A stretch of 64,000 nucleotides of DNA from Luteimonas_C sp035250245 (GTDB taxonomy: Bacteria > Pseudomonadota > Gammaproteobacteria > Xanthomonadales > Xanthomonadaceae), in assembly GCA_035250245.1 (NCBI GenBank), contig DATFFH010000088.1:77870-141869 (forward strand), in the 5' to 3' direction. Positions 49,818-58,705 of this stretch are shown piece by piece. The first letter of the stretch is position 1. Every line of letters begins with the position of its first letter. The notes below the pieces were generated by a model. That model searched no databases, was not told where the DNA came from, and saw only the letters and a list, made by a program, of their open reading frames with translations. The position numbers and the translations under genes were made by a program.

Positions 49818-50660
49818 ATGAAAACGTTTCGCAGTGCGCTTTTGCTCGCCTTTTTGCTGCTTTTGGCCCCGCTCGCCCTGGGCTGGAGCGCTCTTGGCCA
49901 TCGCCTGGTGGGCGAATTGGCCCAACGCCATCTGAATCCCGCAGCCCAGGCCGAGGTCGACCGGCTGTTGGCTGGCGAGCCCGACCCGACGCTGGCCGGC
50001 GTCGCCGATTGGGCCGACCGGCTGCGCGATACCGACCCTGACCGCTTCAAACGGACCCAATCCTGGCATTACGTGAACTACAAGGTGCGCGGCTGCGACT
50101 ACCAGCCGGCGCGCGATTGCCCCGACGGCAATTGCGTGGTCGAGGCGATCGATCGCCAGCGCGCGATCCTGGCCGACCGCAGCCAGACCCGCGAAGCCCG
50201 CCGCGACGCGTTGAAGTTCATCGTCCACTTCGTCGGCGACATCCATCAGCCGATGCACGCCAGCGACCGCGACGACAAGGGCGGCAACGGGTATCAGATC
50301 AGCCTGCGCACCGATCTGGAGCCGGAAGCCTATGCCCGCAACAAATACGTCGACGGCGTCATGGGCACCAACCTGCATTCGGTGTGGGATTACTACGTGC
50401 TGGGTTCGAAGAAGCTGGAACTCTCGCCGTACGCGGCCAAGCTCGACGCCCTGCCCTGGCCGCCGGCCGCGCCGGCGACCAGCGATCCGTCCGCGTGGGC
50501 CGGCGAATCGTGCCGCTTGATCGAATCGCGCCATCTGTATCCGGAAGGGCATAAATTGGACATCGCCTATCTCGATGCGCAGCGTCCGTTGGCCGAGCAG
50601 CGCGTGCGCCAGGCGGCCTACCGGCTGGCCAGCCTGCTCAACGAGACGCTCGGCAAGTAA
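49818..50660 (+). CDS. Secreted S1/P1-family nuclease
   Basis: A 280-residue zinc-dependent nuclease that degrades single-stranded DNA or RNA outside the cytoplasm. The signal peptide ends ...LALG, so the mature protein begins WSALGHRLVG; the N-terminal Trp and the following His are zinc ligands in this family. Other ligand stretches are VADWADRLRD (about 63-72), SWHYVN (about 82-87), KFIVHFVGDIHQPMH (about 133-147), NLHSVWDYYVL and WAGESCRLI. Length fits bacterial members. It starts at ATG 49818; the MBL gene begins 18 bases after its stop. Confidence 0.93.
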   Translation: MKTFRSALLLAFLLLLAPLALGWSALGHRLVGELAQRHLNPAAQAEVDRLLAGEPDPTLAGVADWADRLRDTDPDRFKRTQSWHYVNYKVRGCDYQPARDCPDGNCVVEAIDRQRAILADRSQTREARRDALKFIVHFVGDIHQPMHASDRDDKGGNGYQISLRTDLEPEAYARNKYVDGVMGTNLHSVWDYYVLGSKKLELSPYAAKLDALPWPPAAPATSDPSAWAGESCRLIESRHLYPEGHKLDIAYLDAQRPLAEQRVRQAAYRLASLLNETLGK

Positions 50661-50678
50661 ATCCGCGAGGGCCGCCCG

Positions 50679-51542
50679 ATGAAGCCGATCGTGCATCCGC
50701 ATCGCCACGCCGGCACGGGCACCTGGAGCTACGTCGTGGCCGATCCGCAGACGCGCGAGGCGGCGCTGATCGATCCGGTGCTGGACTACGACGCCGCATC
50801 CGGCCGCACATCCACCGCTTCGGCCGAAAAACTGCTGGCCGACGTCGACGCGCATGGCTACGACGTGCGCTGGCTGTTGGAAACGCATGCCCACGCCGAC
50901 CATTTGTCGGCGTCGCATTGGCTGAAACAGCGTTTCCCCGAAGCGACGCTCGCGATCGGCGAAGGCATCCGCACCGTGCAGGCGACCTTCGCGCCGATCT
51001 TCAACCTGGGTGCGGATTTCGCCGCAGACGGTTCGCAGTTCGATCGCCTGTTCGCCGCCGATGAGGGCTTCGCGATCGGCGCGATCCAAGCCCGGGTGAT
51101 CCCGGCACCCGGGCATACCAGCGACAGCAACGCCTATCTGATCGGCGACGCGCTATTCACCGGCGACTCGCTGTTCATGCCCGACGGCGGCACCGCTCGC
51201 TGCGATTTCCCGGGCGGTAGCGCGGCGACGCTATACCGGTCGATCCGGCGCCTGTTCGAATTGCCCGACCACACCCGCGTCTTCGTCTGCCACGATTACG
51301 GCCCCGGCGGGCGCGAACCGGCCTGCGAAACCACGATCGGCGAACAGAAACGCGCCAACATCCATGTCCGCGACGGCATCGGCGAAGCAGAGTTCGTCAA
51401 GAGGCGCGAGGAACGCGACGCGACGCTGGCGATGCCGGCGTTGATCATCCCGTCCGTGCAGACCAACATCCGCGCAGGCGAATTGCCGCCTGCCGAGAGC
51501 AATGGCGTACGCTATTTCAAGGTGCCCCTGGACAAATTATGA
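50679..51542 (+). CDS. MBL-fold persulfide-dioxygenase-like protein (Blh/ETHE1 relative)
   Basis: A 287-residue metallo-beta-lactamase-fold protein. The metal motif is THAHADH at residues 69-75, with later ligands in PAPGHTSDSNAYL (about 146-158), FTGDSLFMPDGG (about 162-173) and FVCHDYGPGGREP (about 204-216). This pattern matches the ETHE1/Blh type, which oxidises glutathione persulfide to sulfite. The C-terminal region with KRANIHVRDG and NIRAGELPPAESNGV is family-like. It overlaps the lipoprotein gene by four bases, making a three-gene sulfur operon with a TauE/SafE exporter, as in known BigR/Blh-type operons. No BigR repressor or rhodanese is seen nearby. Confidence 0.88.
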   Translation: MKPIVHPHRHAGTGTWSYVVADPQTREAALIDPVLDYDAASGRTSTASAEKLLADVDAHGYDVRWLLETHAHADHLSASHWLKQRFPEATLAIGEGIRTVQATFAPIFNLGADFAADGSQFDRLFAADEGFAIGAIQARVIPAPGHTSDSNAYLIGDALFTGDSLFMPDGGTARCDFPGGSAATLYRSIRRLFELPDHTRVFVCHDYGPGGREPACETTIGEQKRANIHVRDGIGEAEFVKRREERDATLAMPALIIPSVQTNIRAGELPPAESNGVRYFKVPLDKL

Positions 51543-52078
51543 CCACCGCCGAAAAGACGCTGCGGCTTTCGCTCGGCATCGCGATCGCCGCGAGCCTGTC
51601 GGCTTGCGCCGGCGCGGGGCCGGTGCGCGAAGCCGCACCCGAGGATGTTGAGCATGGCGGCCACGCGTCGGAACCTTCGGCGCCCTCGCCTTTCGTCGTG
51701 CCCTTGGATGCGGCGACCTTGGCCAAGTTGCCGCGCGAACGCGCGCGCGCCGAAGCGCACGGCAAATCGCTGGACTGCGAAGGCGTGGCGCTCGATGCTT
51801 TGTTGCGCGCATCCGGCGCCTTGCCGGCGGACAAATTGCCCGGTCCGCAACTCGCGCGTTACGTGCTGGTGGACGCGCGCGACGGCTATCGCGTTCTGTA
51901 TTCGTTGGCCGAACTCGATCCCGGCACCGGCAAGCGCCGCGTGCTGCTGGCCGACCGCTGCAACGGCGCCCCGCTCGGCGAAGATGACGGGCCGCTGCGC
52001 CTGATCGCGCCCGAGGACGCGCGCCCGGCGCGCTGGGTGCGGCAAGTGAAATCCATCACCGTGGTGACGGCCCCATGA
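51539..52078 (+). CDS. Lipoprotein with partial molybdopterin-binding oxidoreductase-like domain
   Basis: A 179-residue protein. A lipobox (AIAASLSACAG, Cys about 23) precedes a Pro/Ala linker. Residues about 75-178 look like the second half of the sulfite-oxidase molybdopterin-binding domain: CEGVALDALLRASG, YVLVDARDGYRVLYSLAELD, and the very typical GPLRLIAPEDARPARWVRQV. The N-terminal half that holds the molybdenum cysteine is missing, so it probably does not bind the cofactor catalytically. It overlaps both neighbours by four bases (51539-51542 and 52075-52078). A role in binding or handling sulfur species at the membrane is inferred only from context. Confidence 0.72.
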   Translation: MTTAEKTLRLSLGIAIAASLSACAGAGPVREAAPEDVEHGGHASEPSAPSPFVVPLDAATLAKLPRERARAEAHGKSLDCEGVALDALLRASGALPADKLPGPQLARYVLVDARDGYRVLYSLAELDPGTGKRRVLLADRCNGAPLGEDDGPLRLIAPEDARPARWVRQVKSITVVTAP

Positions 52079-52824
52079 CCGAAGCCGAATGGATCCTCGC
52101 TGCGCTCCTGTTCGCGGTGGCGGCGCTGTATTCGTCGGTCGGCCATGCCGGCGCCAGCGGCTATATCGCGGCGATGGCATTGTTGAATTTCGCGCCGGAA
52201 CAGATGCGTCCGACCGCGCTGGCCCTGAACCTGCTGGTCGGCGGCATCGGCCTGTTCCGCTTCTGGCGCGGGGGCTACGTGCATTGGCGCAACGTGCTGC
52301 CGTTCGTATTGGCATCGGCGCCGGCAGCCTTCTTCGCCGCGCAAATCAAACTCCCCAAGGAAAGCTATTCGATCCTGCTCGGCATGGTCCTGCTGGCCGC
52401 CGCTTTCGGGGTGTTCCGCAGCGCCTCGCGCGCCGAAACCACCGATGCCCAGGATTCCGGGCGGCGCGTTCCCTGGCCCGCGGGGCTGCTGGTCGGAGCC
52501 GCGATCGGCGTGCTTTCCGGACTCACCGGCACCGGCGGCGCGATCTTTCTTACGCCACTGCTGCTGTTCGCACACTGGATGCCCACGCGCGAGGCCAGCG
52601 GCACTTCCGTCGCTTTCGTCTGGATCAATTCCCTTACCGGGCTGGCGGGCCTGATGCACGCCAGCGGCACCTTGCCGACAGCGCTGCCGGTTTGGCTCGG
52701 CGCGGTCGCGGTGGGCGCATTGATCGGTACGCAGCTCGGCTTGAAATGGCTGCCGGTCAAGGGCCTGCGCTACGCATTGGCAGCGGTGCTGTTGATCGCG
52801 GCCGGCAAATTACTGTTCGCCTAA
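52075..52824 (+). CDS. TauE/SafE-family (TSUP) sulfite/anion exporter
   Basis: A 249-residue inner-membrane transporter of the TSUP family, linked in many bacteria to export of sulfite, sulfoacetate or thiosulfate. About eight hydrophobic segments occur, with the family patterns AALYSSVGHAGASGYIAAMA (near the N-terminus), GVLSGLTGTGGAIFLTPLLL (about 144-163) and a C-terminal GTQLGLKWLPVKGLRYALA. It starts at ATG 52075, overlapping the lipoprotein stop by four bases. As the third gene of the MBL-lipoprotein-TauE operon it may remove sulfite made by the MBL enzyme. Confidence 0.9.
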   Translation: MTEAEWILAALLFAVAALYSSVGHAGASGYIAAMALLNFAPEQMRPTALALNLLVGGIGLFRFWRGGYVHWRNVLPFVLASAPAAFFAAQIKLPKESYSILLGMVLLAAAFGVFRSASRAETTDAQDSGRRVPWPAGLLVGAAIGVLSGLTGTGGAIFLTPLLLFAHWMPTREASGTSVAFVWINSLTGLAGLMHASGTLPTALPVWLGAVAVGALIGTQLGLKWLPVKGLRYALAAVLLIAAGKLLFA

Positions 52825-52879
52825 CGCCGCGGCCGACGGGACGGCCTCGGCAAGCAGGTTACGGAGTAGGCTAGGCGCC

Positions 52880-54838
52880 ATGACACGTACTCCGGCTCTC
52901 TTCGCCTCGCTCGACGACGCGGTCGAATCCCTGCTCGCCAGCATCGAAGGCCCGCTCCGCGTCGGCGCACCGCTGGGCATCGGCAAGCCGCATCGGCTGT
53001 TGAACGCGTTGTACGCACGCGTGGCGCGCGATCCGTCGCGGCCGATGCAGCTCTACACCGCGCTGTCGCTGGATCCGCCCGGCGGCGGCAGCGAGCTGGA
53101 GAAACGCTTCATCGGGCCGTTCGCGTCGCGGCTGTATGGCGACGACTTCCCGTGCCTGGCGTACGTGCAGGCGCAGAAGCGCGACGCGCTGCCGGCGCAC
53201 ATCGAAGTGGAAGAGTTCTATATGCAATCCGGCGCGCTGCTGAATTCGCGCCAGGCGCAGCGCCGTTACGCCAGCCTCAATTACACCCATGTGGCCAAGG
53301 CGCTGGCCGATCGCGGCATGAACGTGCTGGTGCAGAAAGTGGCGAGCAACGACGAGGGCACGCGCTTTTCGCTGTCGTCGAACACCGACCTGACTTTCGA
53401 TGCGATCGATGCGATCGTCGGGCGCGGTTTGCCGCGGCCGGTGTTGGTCGCGGAGATCGATCCGCAGCTGCCCTGGCTGGGCGGCGTGGCCGAGGTGGAT
53501 GCAGGCTTCTTCGACATGGTCGTCGCGCCGCCGGCGCCGTATCCGAAATTGTTCGCGCTGCCGCGGCAGCCGGTGGGCGATGCCGAGTACGCGATCGGCT
53601 TCTACGCCAGCGCCCTGGTGCGCGACGGCGGCACGCTGCAGATCGGCATCGGCGCGCTGTCGGACGCGCTATGCCATGCTCTGGCGTTGCGGCACACCGA
53701 CAACGCGGCCTACCGCAAGGTGATGAAAGCGCTGGATCCGGAGATAGAGAACCATCCGGCGGTCATCGCCAGCGGCGGTTTGGACCCGCTGCCGCAAGGC
53801 CTGTACGGCTGCAGCGAGATGATCAACGAAGGCTTCCGCCATCTGGTGGAAGTCGGCGTCATCCGGCGCAAGGTGGTGGAGAACGAAGCCTTGATGCAAC
53901 GGATCGCCGACGGCGAAGCCAGTGCGCTCGACATGGAACTGTTGGAGCGCGACGGCGAATTCCTGCACGGCGCGTTCTACCTGGGCTCGCCCGACTTCTA
54001 CCGCTGGCTGCGCCACCTGGACGACGCGACCCGCCGTGCGATCGGCATGCGCCGGGTCAGCGAGGTCAACGAGCTCTACGGCGGCAACGAAACACTGGAA
54101 CGGCTGCAACGCCGCGATGCGCGCTTCTTCAACACCTGCATGATGGCCACCGCGCTGGGTGCCGCGGTCTCCGACGGGCTGGAAGACGGCCGCGTCGTGT
54201 CCGGCGTCGGCGGCCAATACAACTTCGTGGCGATGGCGCACGCCCTGCCCGACGCGCGCTCTGTCCTGCTGCTCCGCGCGGTGCGCGAACAGGGCGGCAA
54301 GGCCGAATCGAACATCCGCTGGAACTACGGCCATACGACCATCCCGCGGCATTTGCGCGACATTTACGTCACCGAATACGGCATCGCCGACGTGCGCGGC
54401 AAGACCGACGAGGATTGCGTCGCCGCGATGGCCGGCATCGCCGACACGCGCTTCCGCCACGACCTGCTTTCCACCGCGAACCGGAACGGGAAGTTGTACG
54501 AGGGACCGGTCAAGCTGCGCCTGGGTTCGAACAACACGCCCGAACGACTGCGCGCCGCCTTGGCGCCGTTCCGCGCCGACGGCACGTTGCCGGACTATCC
54601 GCTGGGCAGCGATTTCACCGAAGTCGAGCAGCGGCTGGTGAAAGCGCTGGGCTGGCTGAAGTCGAATTCCGCGACCTCCTGGGCCAAGGCCATGACCATC
54701 ATCGGCGCGATGTCCGCCGGCCGCAGCGACGATGCCGAGGCGATGGAGCGGATGGGGTTGCAGGCACCGAAGGATTTCAAAGAGCGGCTGTATGCGCGGC
54801 TGGTGTCCTACGCGCTGCAGAACACTTCGAAGCCCTGA
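52880..54838 (+). CDS. Acetyl-CoA hydrolase/transferase family protein
   Basis: A 652-residue CoA-transferase-family enzyme. The two-domain fold shows HIEVEEFYMQSGALLNSRQA and NYTHVAKALADRGMN (about 112-150) and LVAEIDPQLPWLGG (about 189-202). The C-terminal catalytic domain has GVGGQYNFVAMAHALPDARS (about 437-456) and the YVTEYGIADVRGKTDEDCVA substrate loop (about 495-514). It is longer than typical acetyl-CoA hydrolases (about 500), with an inserted region near 260-400. It may move CoA between acids such as succinate and acetate; the substrate is unknown. ATG 52880. It stands alone after the sulfur operon. Confidence 0.85.
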   Translation: MTRTPALFASLDDAVESLLASIEGPLRVGAPLGIGKPHRLLNALYARVARDPSRPMQLYTALSLDPPGGGSELEKRFIGPFASRLYGDDFPCLAYVQAQKRDALPAHIEVEEFYMQSGALLNSRQAQRRYASLNYTHVAKALADRGMNVLVQKVASNDEGTRFSLSSNTDLTFDAIDAIVGRGLPRPVLVAEIDPQLPWLGGVAEVDAGFFDMVVAPPAPYPKLFALPRQPVGDAEYAIGFYASALVRDGGTLQIGIGALSDALCHALALRHTDNAAYRKVMKALDPEIENHPAVIASGGLDPLPQGLYGCSEMINEGFRHLVEVGVIRRKVVENEALMQRIADGEASALDMELLERDGEFLHGAFYLGSPDFYRWLRHLDDATRRAIGMRRVSEVNELYGGNETLERLQRRDARFFNTCMMATALGAAVSDGLEDGRVVSGVGGQYNFVAMAHALPDARSVLLLRAVREQGGKAESNIRWNYGHTTIPRHLRDIYVTEYGIADVRGKTDEDCVAAMAGIADTRFRHDLLSTANRNGKLYEGPVKLRLGSNNTPERLRAALAPFRADGTLPDYPLGSDFTEVEQRLVKALGWLKSNSATSWAKAMTIIGAMSAGRSDDAEAMERMGLQAPKDFKERLYARLVSYALQNTSKP

Positions 54839-54853
54839 AAGCCGCATGGCTTT

Positions 54854-54973
54854 GTACAGTGGAGCTTGCTCCGCTGCTCTTGCTCCTGGTGCGAATTCTC
54901 GCACGCTCTTGAAAGGCAAAAGCGTGCGAATGAATTCGCACCTACAAAGGCAGCGGAGCAAGCTCCGCTCTAC
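54854..54973. repeat. Nested REP pairs
   Basis: An outer pair, GTACAGTGGAGCTTGCTCCG...GCTCTTG with its inverted copy ending in CCGCTCTAC, encloses an inner family B pair GGTGCGAATTCTCGCACGCTC...GTGCGAATGAATTCGCACC. One element has therefore landed inside another, between the acetyl-CoA hydrolase/transferase and tkt ends. Confidence 0.88.
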
Positions 54974-54996
54974 AAGGCAAAAGCGGGCGATGGAAC

Positions 54997-56988
54997 TCAG
55001 CCCAGCGACTTGACCGCTTCGACCACCTTGTCGACGGTGAAGCCGAAATGCGGCATCAGCGCTTCGATCGGGGCGCTGGCGCCGAAGCTGTCGATGCCGA
55101 CCACTGCGCCGTCCAGGCCGACGTACTTGCGCCAGAAATCGGTGACGCCGGCTTCCACCGCGACGCGCTTGCGGCAGGCCTTGGGCAGCACCGATTCGCG
55201 GTATTCCGGGCTCTGCCGGTCGAACACGTCGGTCGAGGGCATCGACACCACGCGCACGTTGCGGCCCAGTTTCTCTGCGGCCTGCACCGCCAGGCCGACT
55301 TCGGAGCCGGTGGCGATGATCACCGCGTCCGGCGCGCCGACGCTGTCGCGCAGCACGTAGCCGCCGCGCGCGATCGCCGCCACTTGCGCTTCGTTGCGCG
55401 GCTGGTGGGCCAGGTTCTGGCGCGAGAACACCAGGCAGCTGGGACCGACCTTGCGTTCGATCGCCACCCGCCAGGCCATCGCCGATTCCACCGCGTCGCA
55501 CGGGCGCCATACGTCGTTGTGCGGGATGTAGCGCAGCGCGGCCAGATGCTCGATCGGCTGGTGGGTCGGCCCGTCTTCGCCCAGACCGATCGAATCGTGC
55601 GTGTAGACGTGGATCGCGTGCGCGCCCATCAGCGCGCTCATCCGCACCGCGTTGCGCGCGTAGTCGCTGAACACCAGGAAGGTGGCATCGTACGGAATGA
55701 AACCGCCGTGCAGCGCCAGACCGTTGCTGATCGCGGTCATCGCGAATTCGCGCACGCCGAAATAGATGTAGTTGGCGTCCGGAGAATCGCCGGCCACCGA
55801 CTTGCTGCCCTTCCACAGGGTCAGGTTGGAATGGGCCAGGTCGGCCGAGCCGCCCACCAGTTCCGGCAGCAGCGGCGCGAACGTTTCGATCGCCATCTGC
55901 GAAGCCTTGCGCGAGGCGACCACCGGGCCGTCCTTCTGCAAACGCGCGATGTAAGCGTCCGCCGCCGGTGCGAAATCCTCCGGCAATTCCGCGTGCGAAC
56001 GGCGGCTCAGTTCGGCGGCCTGTTCGGGATAGCGCGCGGCGTAGGCGTCGTACAGCTTGTTCCACTGTTCTTCGCGCACCAGGCCGGCGTTGCCGGCGCG
56101 CCAGCCGTCGCGGATCTCTTGCGGTATCTCGAACGCCGGATGATTCCAGCCCAGCGCTTCGCGGGTCGCGGCGACTTCTTCCTTGCCCAGCGCAGCGCCG
56201 TGCACCGATTCCTTGCCGGCCTTGTTCGGCGAACCGAAGCCGATCGTGGTGCGGCAGCAGATCAGAGTGGGCTTGCCGGTTTCGGCCATCGCGGTTTCGA
56301 TCGCGGTCTTGATCTCCTGCGGATCGTGGCCATCGACGTTGCGCACCACCTGCCAGCCGTAGGCTTCGAAACGCATCGGCGTGTCGTCGGTGAACCAACC
56401 GTCGGTGTTGCCGTCGATCGAAATCTTGTTGTCGTCCCAGAACGCGACCAGCTTGCCCAGGCCCCAGGTGCCGGCCAGCGAGGCGGCTTCGTGCGAGATG
56501 CCTTCCATCAGGCAGCCGTCGCCCATGAATACCCAGGTGCGGTGGTCGACGACTTCGAATTCGGGGCGGTTGAAGCGCTGCGCCAGCACTTTTTCCGCCA
56601 GCGCGAAACCGACCGCGTTGGCGAAGCCCTGGCCGAGCGGGCCGGTGGTGGTCTCCACGCCCGGCGTCATGAAGTTCTCGGGATGGCCCGGCGTCTTCGA
56701 CTCCAACTGGCGGAAGTTCTTGATCTCTTCGATCGGCAGGTCGTAGCCGGACAGGTGCAGCAGCGCGTACTGCAGCATCGAACCGTGGCCGTTGGAAAGC
56801 ACGAAGCGGTCGCGGTTGAACCACTTCGGATTGTTCGGGTTATGGCTCAGGTAATCGTTCCACAGCACCTCGGCGATGTCGGCCATGCCCATCGGCATGC
56901 CGGGATGGCCGGAGTTGGCGGCCTGGACGGCGTCGATGGCGAGGAAACGGATGGCGTTGGCGAGGTCGCGGCGGCTGGGCGTCGTCAT
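54997..56988 (-). CDS. tkt: Transketolase
   Basis: A 663-residue thiamine-diphosphate enzyme moving two-carbon units between sugar phosphates in the pentose phosphate pathway. Marks are ANSGHPGMPMGMADIAEVLW (about 20-39), the TPP-binding GDGCLMEGISHEAASLAGTW (about 155-174) with the NKISIDGNTDG continuation, FGSPNKAGKESVHGAALG (about 250-267), and TYTHDSIGLGEDGPTHQP-like VYTHDSIGLGEDGPTHQP (about 459-476). It is full length, with all three domains. ATG 56988. It is the upstream-most member of the minus-strand central-carbon group. Confidence 0.97.
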   Translation of the reverse strand: MTTPSRRDLANAIRFLAIDAVQAANSGHPGMPMGMADIAEVLWNDYLSHNPNNPKWFNRDRFVLSNGHGSMLQYALLHLSGYDLPIEEIKNFRQLESKTPGHPENFMTPGVETTTGPLGQGFANAVGFALAEKVLAQRFNRPEFEVVDHRTWVFMGDGCLMEGISHEAASLAGTWGLGKLVAFWDDNKISIDGNTDGWFTDDTPMRFEAYGWQVVRNVDGHDPQEIKTAIETAMAETGKPTLICCRTTIGFGSPNKAGKESVHGAALGKEEVAATREALGWNHPAFEIPQEIRDGWRAGNAGLVREEQWNKLYDAYAARYPEQAAELSRRSHAELPEDFAPAADAYIARLQKDGPVVASRKASQMAIETFAPLLPELVGGSADLAHSNLTLWKGSKSVAGDSPDANYIYFGVREFAMTAISNGLALHGGFIPYDATFLVFSDYARNAVRMSALMGAHAIHVYTHDSIGLGEDGPTHQPIEHLAALRYIPHNDVWRPCDAVESAMAWRVAIERKVGPSCLVFSRQNLAHQPRNEAQVAAIARGGYVLRDSVGAPDAVIIATGSEVGLAVQAAEKLGRNVRVVSMPSTDVFDRQSPEYRESVLPKACRKRVAVEAGVTDFWRKYVGLDGAVVGIDSFGASAPIEALMPHFGFTVDKVVEAVKSLG

Positions 56989-57083
56989 GGAAGGCGGGAT
57001 ATTGGGCGGCGCCCGGGGATTCGCGGGCGGGCTATTGTCCCATGACCTCGCCGGCCACGGGTTATCGCTCCGTGGAATGCGGC

Positions 57084-57216
57084 GTAGGGTGGGCCTTGGC
57101 CCACCATTGCCATGCCCTCATCGCGACAAACAATCGTCGACACCGCATTCGCACCGATTCGGACCATTGTAGAAAGCGGCCGGCGGATGGCGGCGGTGGG
57201 CCAGGGCCCACCCTAC
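57084..57216. repeat. GGGTGGGCC...GGCCCACCC-type repeat pair
   Basis: GTAGGGTGGGCCTTGGCCCACC at one end and GGTGGGCCAGGGCCCACCC plus CTAC at the other, with a spacer of about 90 bases. The same family as 13912-14286 and 38151-38172. It lies between tkt and the symporter gene end. Confidence 0.88.
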
Positions 57217-57220
57217 GATC

Positions 57221-58552
57221 TCAGCCGGCGCTATCGCCGGCATCGGCCAGGCTGGGCCCATCCGCCTCGCCCTTGGCCACCATCGCCGCGATGCCCAAAT
57301 CGCCGGTGACGTTGACCGTGGTCCGGCACATGTCCAGGAAATGGTTCACGCCCAACACCAGGCCGATGCCTTCCGGCGGCACGCCGACCATGGCGCAGAT
57401 CAGCGCCACCACCGGCAGCGAACCCGACGGCACGCCGGCGGTGCCGATCCCGCCCAGGATGCAGACCAGCATCACCATGAATTGCTGCCACAGCGCCAAT
57501 TCCACGCCGAAGAACTGGGCCAGGAAGATCACGGTCACGCCTTCGAACAACGCGGTGCCGTTCTGGTTGGCGGTGGCGCCGATGGTCAGCACGAAACGCG
57601 ACACGCGCTTGGGCAGGCCCAATTCGGTGTCGGCGATGCGCAGCGAGGTCGGCAGCGTGGCGTTGCTGGAAGCGGTGGAGAACGCCATCAGCATCGCTTC
57701 TTGCACGCCCTTGAAGAAGCGCGCCGGCGAATAGCCGCCGATCGCCTTCAGCGCGATCGAGTACACGACCAGCATGTGGAAGGCCAGCGCGGCCACCACC
57801 ACCAGCACATAGGCGGCAAGTTTCGACAACAGATCCCAGCCGAATACGATCGCCAGGTTGAACATGAAGCAAAACACCGCGTACGGCGCCAAGCGGATGA
57901 CCAGGCCGATCAAGGTCATCGACACTTCGAACAAGCCTTCGATCCCGCGCTTGAGCGTATCCAACGCGGGCGTGGCTTTACTCAGCACGATGCCGATGCC
58001 GAACATCAGCGCGAAGAACATCAAGGCCAAAATATTCGCGTTGCTGGACGCGGCGCCGACCACGTTCTCGGGCACGATCGACAACAGCATGTCCATGCCC
58101 TTGGGCTGGGAAGTGCTGTCCTTGACGATGGTCTGGGCGCGTTCGGCGCCTTCCTGCAGCAGCTGCTGGGCCAGGGCCTGGTCCACGCCCGCGCCGGGCT
58201 TGAACACGTTCACCATCAGCAGACCGACCAGCACCGCGGTGCCGGACAGGATCACGGTGTAAGCCAAGGTGCGCCAGCCGATCCGGCCCAGCGAGCGGAT
58301 GTCGCCCATTTCCGACACGCCGACCACCAGCGCCGAGAACAGCAGCGGCACGATCAGCATGAAGATCAGGCTCAGGAACAGCTTGGAGAACGGCTGGGTG
58401 ACGTATTTCGAGAGACCTTGCACCCAGGCCGCGTCGGCGCCGATGCCGTAGTGGATGAGCATGCCCAGCACCAGACCGGCGAAGAAGCCGATGGCGATCT
58501 TCCAATGCAGCGGCAGCTTGTTTTTCGGCGAAGTGGCGTTGCTTGCGGTCAT
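57221..58552 (-). CDS. Dicarboxylate/amino acid:cation symporter (DAACS family)
   Basis: A 443-residue inner-membrane symporter (DctA/GltP-like) bringing in C4-dicarboxylates or glutamate/aspartate with H+ or Na+. It begins with HWKIAIGFFAGLVLGMLIHYG, and FLSLIFMLIVPLLFSALVVG is the TM2-type helix. The C-terminal half has the family hallmark SSNATLPTSLR (serine-rich motif of HP1), GATANQNGTALFEGVTVIFL (TM7 region) and GTAGVPSGSLPVV (HP2). The C-terminus is short and acidic. ATG 58552. Substrate is not determinable from sequence alone. Confidence 0.93.
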   Translation of the reverse strand: MTASNATSPKNKLPLHWKIAIGFFAGLVLGMLIHYGIGADAAWVQGLSKYVTQPFSKLFLSLIFMLIVPLLFSALVVGVSEMGDIRSLGRIGWRTLAYTVILSGTAVLVGLLMVNVFKPGAGVDQALAQQLLQEGAERAQTIVKDSTSQPKGMDMLLSIVPENVVGAASSNANILALMFFALMFGIGIVLSKATPALDTLKRGIEGLFEVSMTLIGLVIRLAPYAVFCFMFNLAIVFGWDLLSKLAAYVLVVVAALAFHMLVVYSIALKAIGGYSPARFFKGVQEAMLMAFSTASSNATLPTSLRIADTELGLPKRVSRFVLTIGATANQNGTALFEGVTVIFLAQFFGVELALWQQFMVMLVCILGGIGTAGVPSGSLPVVALICAMVGVPPEGIGLVLGVNHFLDMCRTTVNVTGDLGIAAMVAKGEADGPSLADAGDSAG

Positions 58553-58636
58553 GGGCCTGCCCGGTCGGTGACGCGGCAGGATACCGCAGAGGGGCCGGAA
58601 TGCCGGAAATCGGCGGTTTTTTCGCGATTTCCGGCC

Positions 58637-58695
58637 GTCATGCCAGCGCAGGCCGTGAAATCAGGAGACGAATCCCGGCTCGCGCCGGGATGATG
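58637..58695. repeat. Degenerate inverted repeat (GTCAT...ATGATG type)
   Basis: CCGTCATGCCAGCGCAGGCC and GAATCCCGGCTCGCGCCGGG with ATGATG at the end; a degenerate version of the 11014-11108 family. It lies between the symporter and the end of batD. Confidence 0.65.
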
Positions 58696-58705
58696 TCGCT
58701 GCGGA

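Noticed and set aside
55048..57045. A 665-codon plus-strand frame opposite tkt
   Set aside because: It is the antisense of a full-length, motif-complete transketolase; composition is Arg/His/Gln-rich with no recognisable domain.
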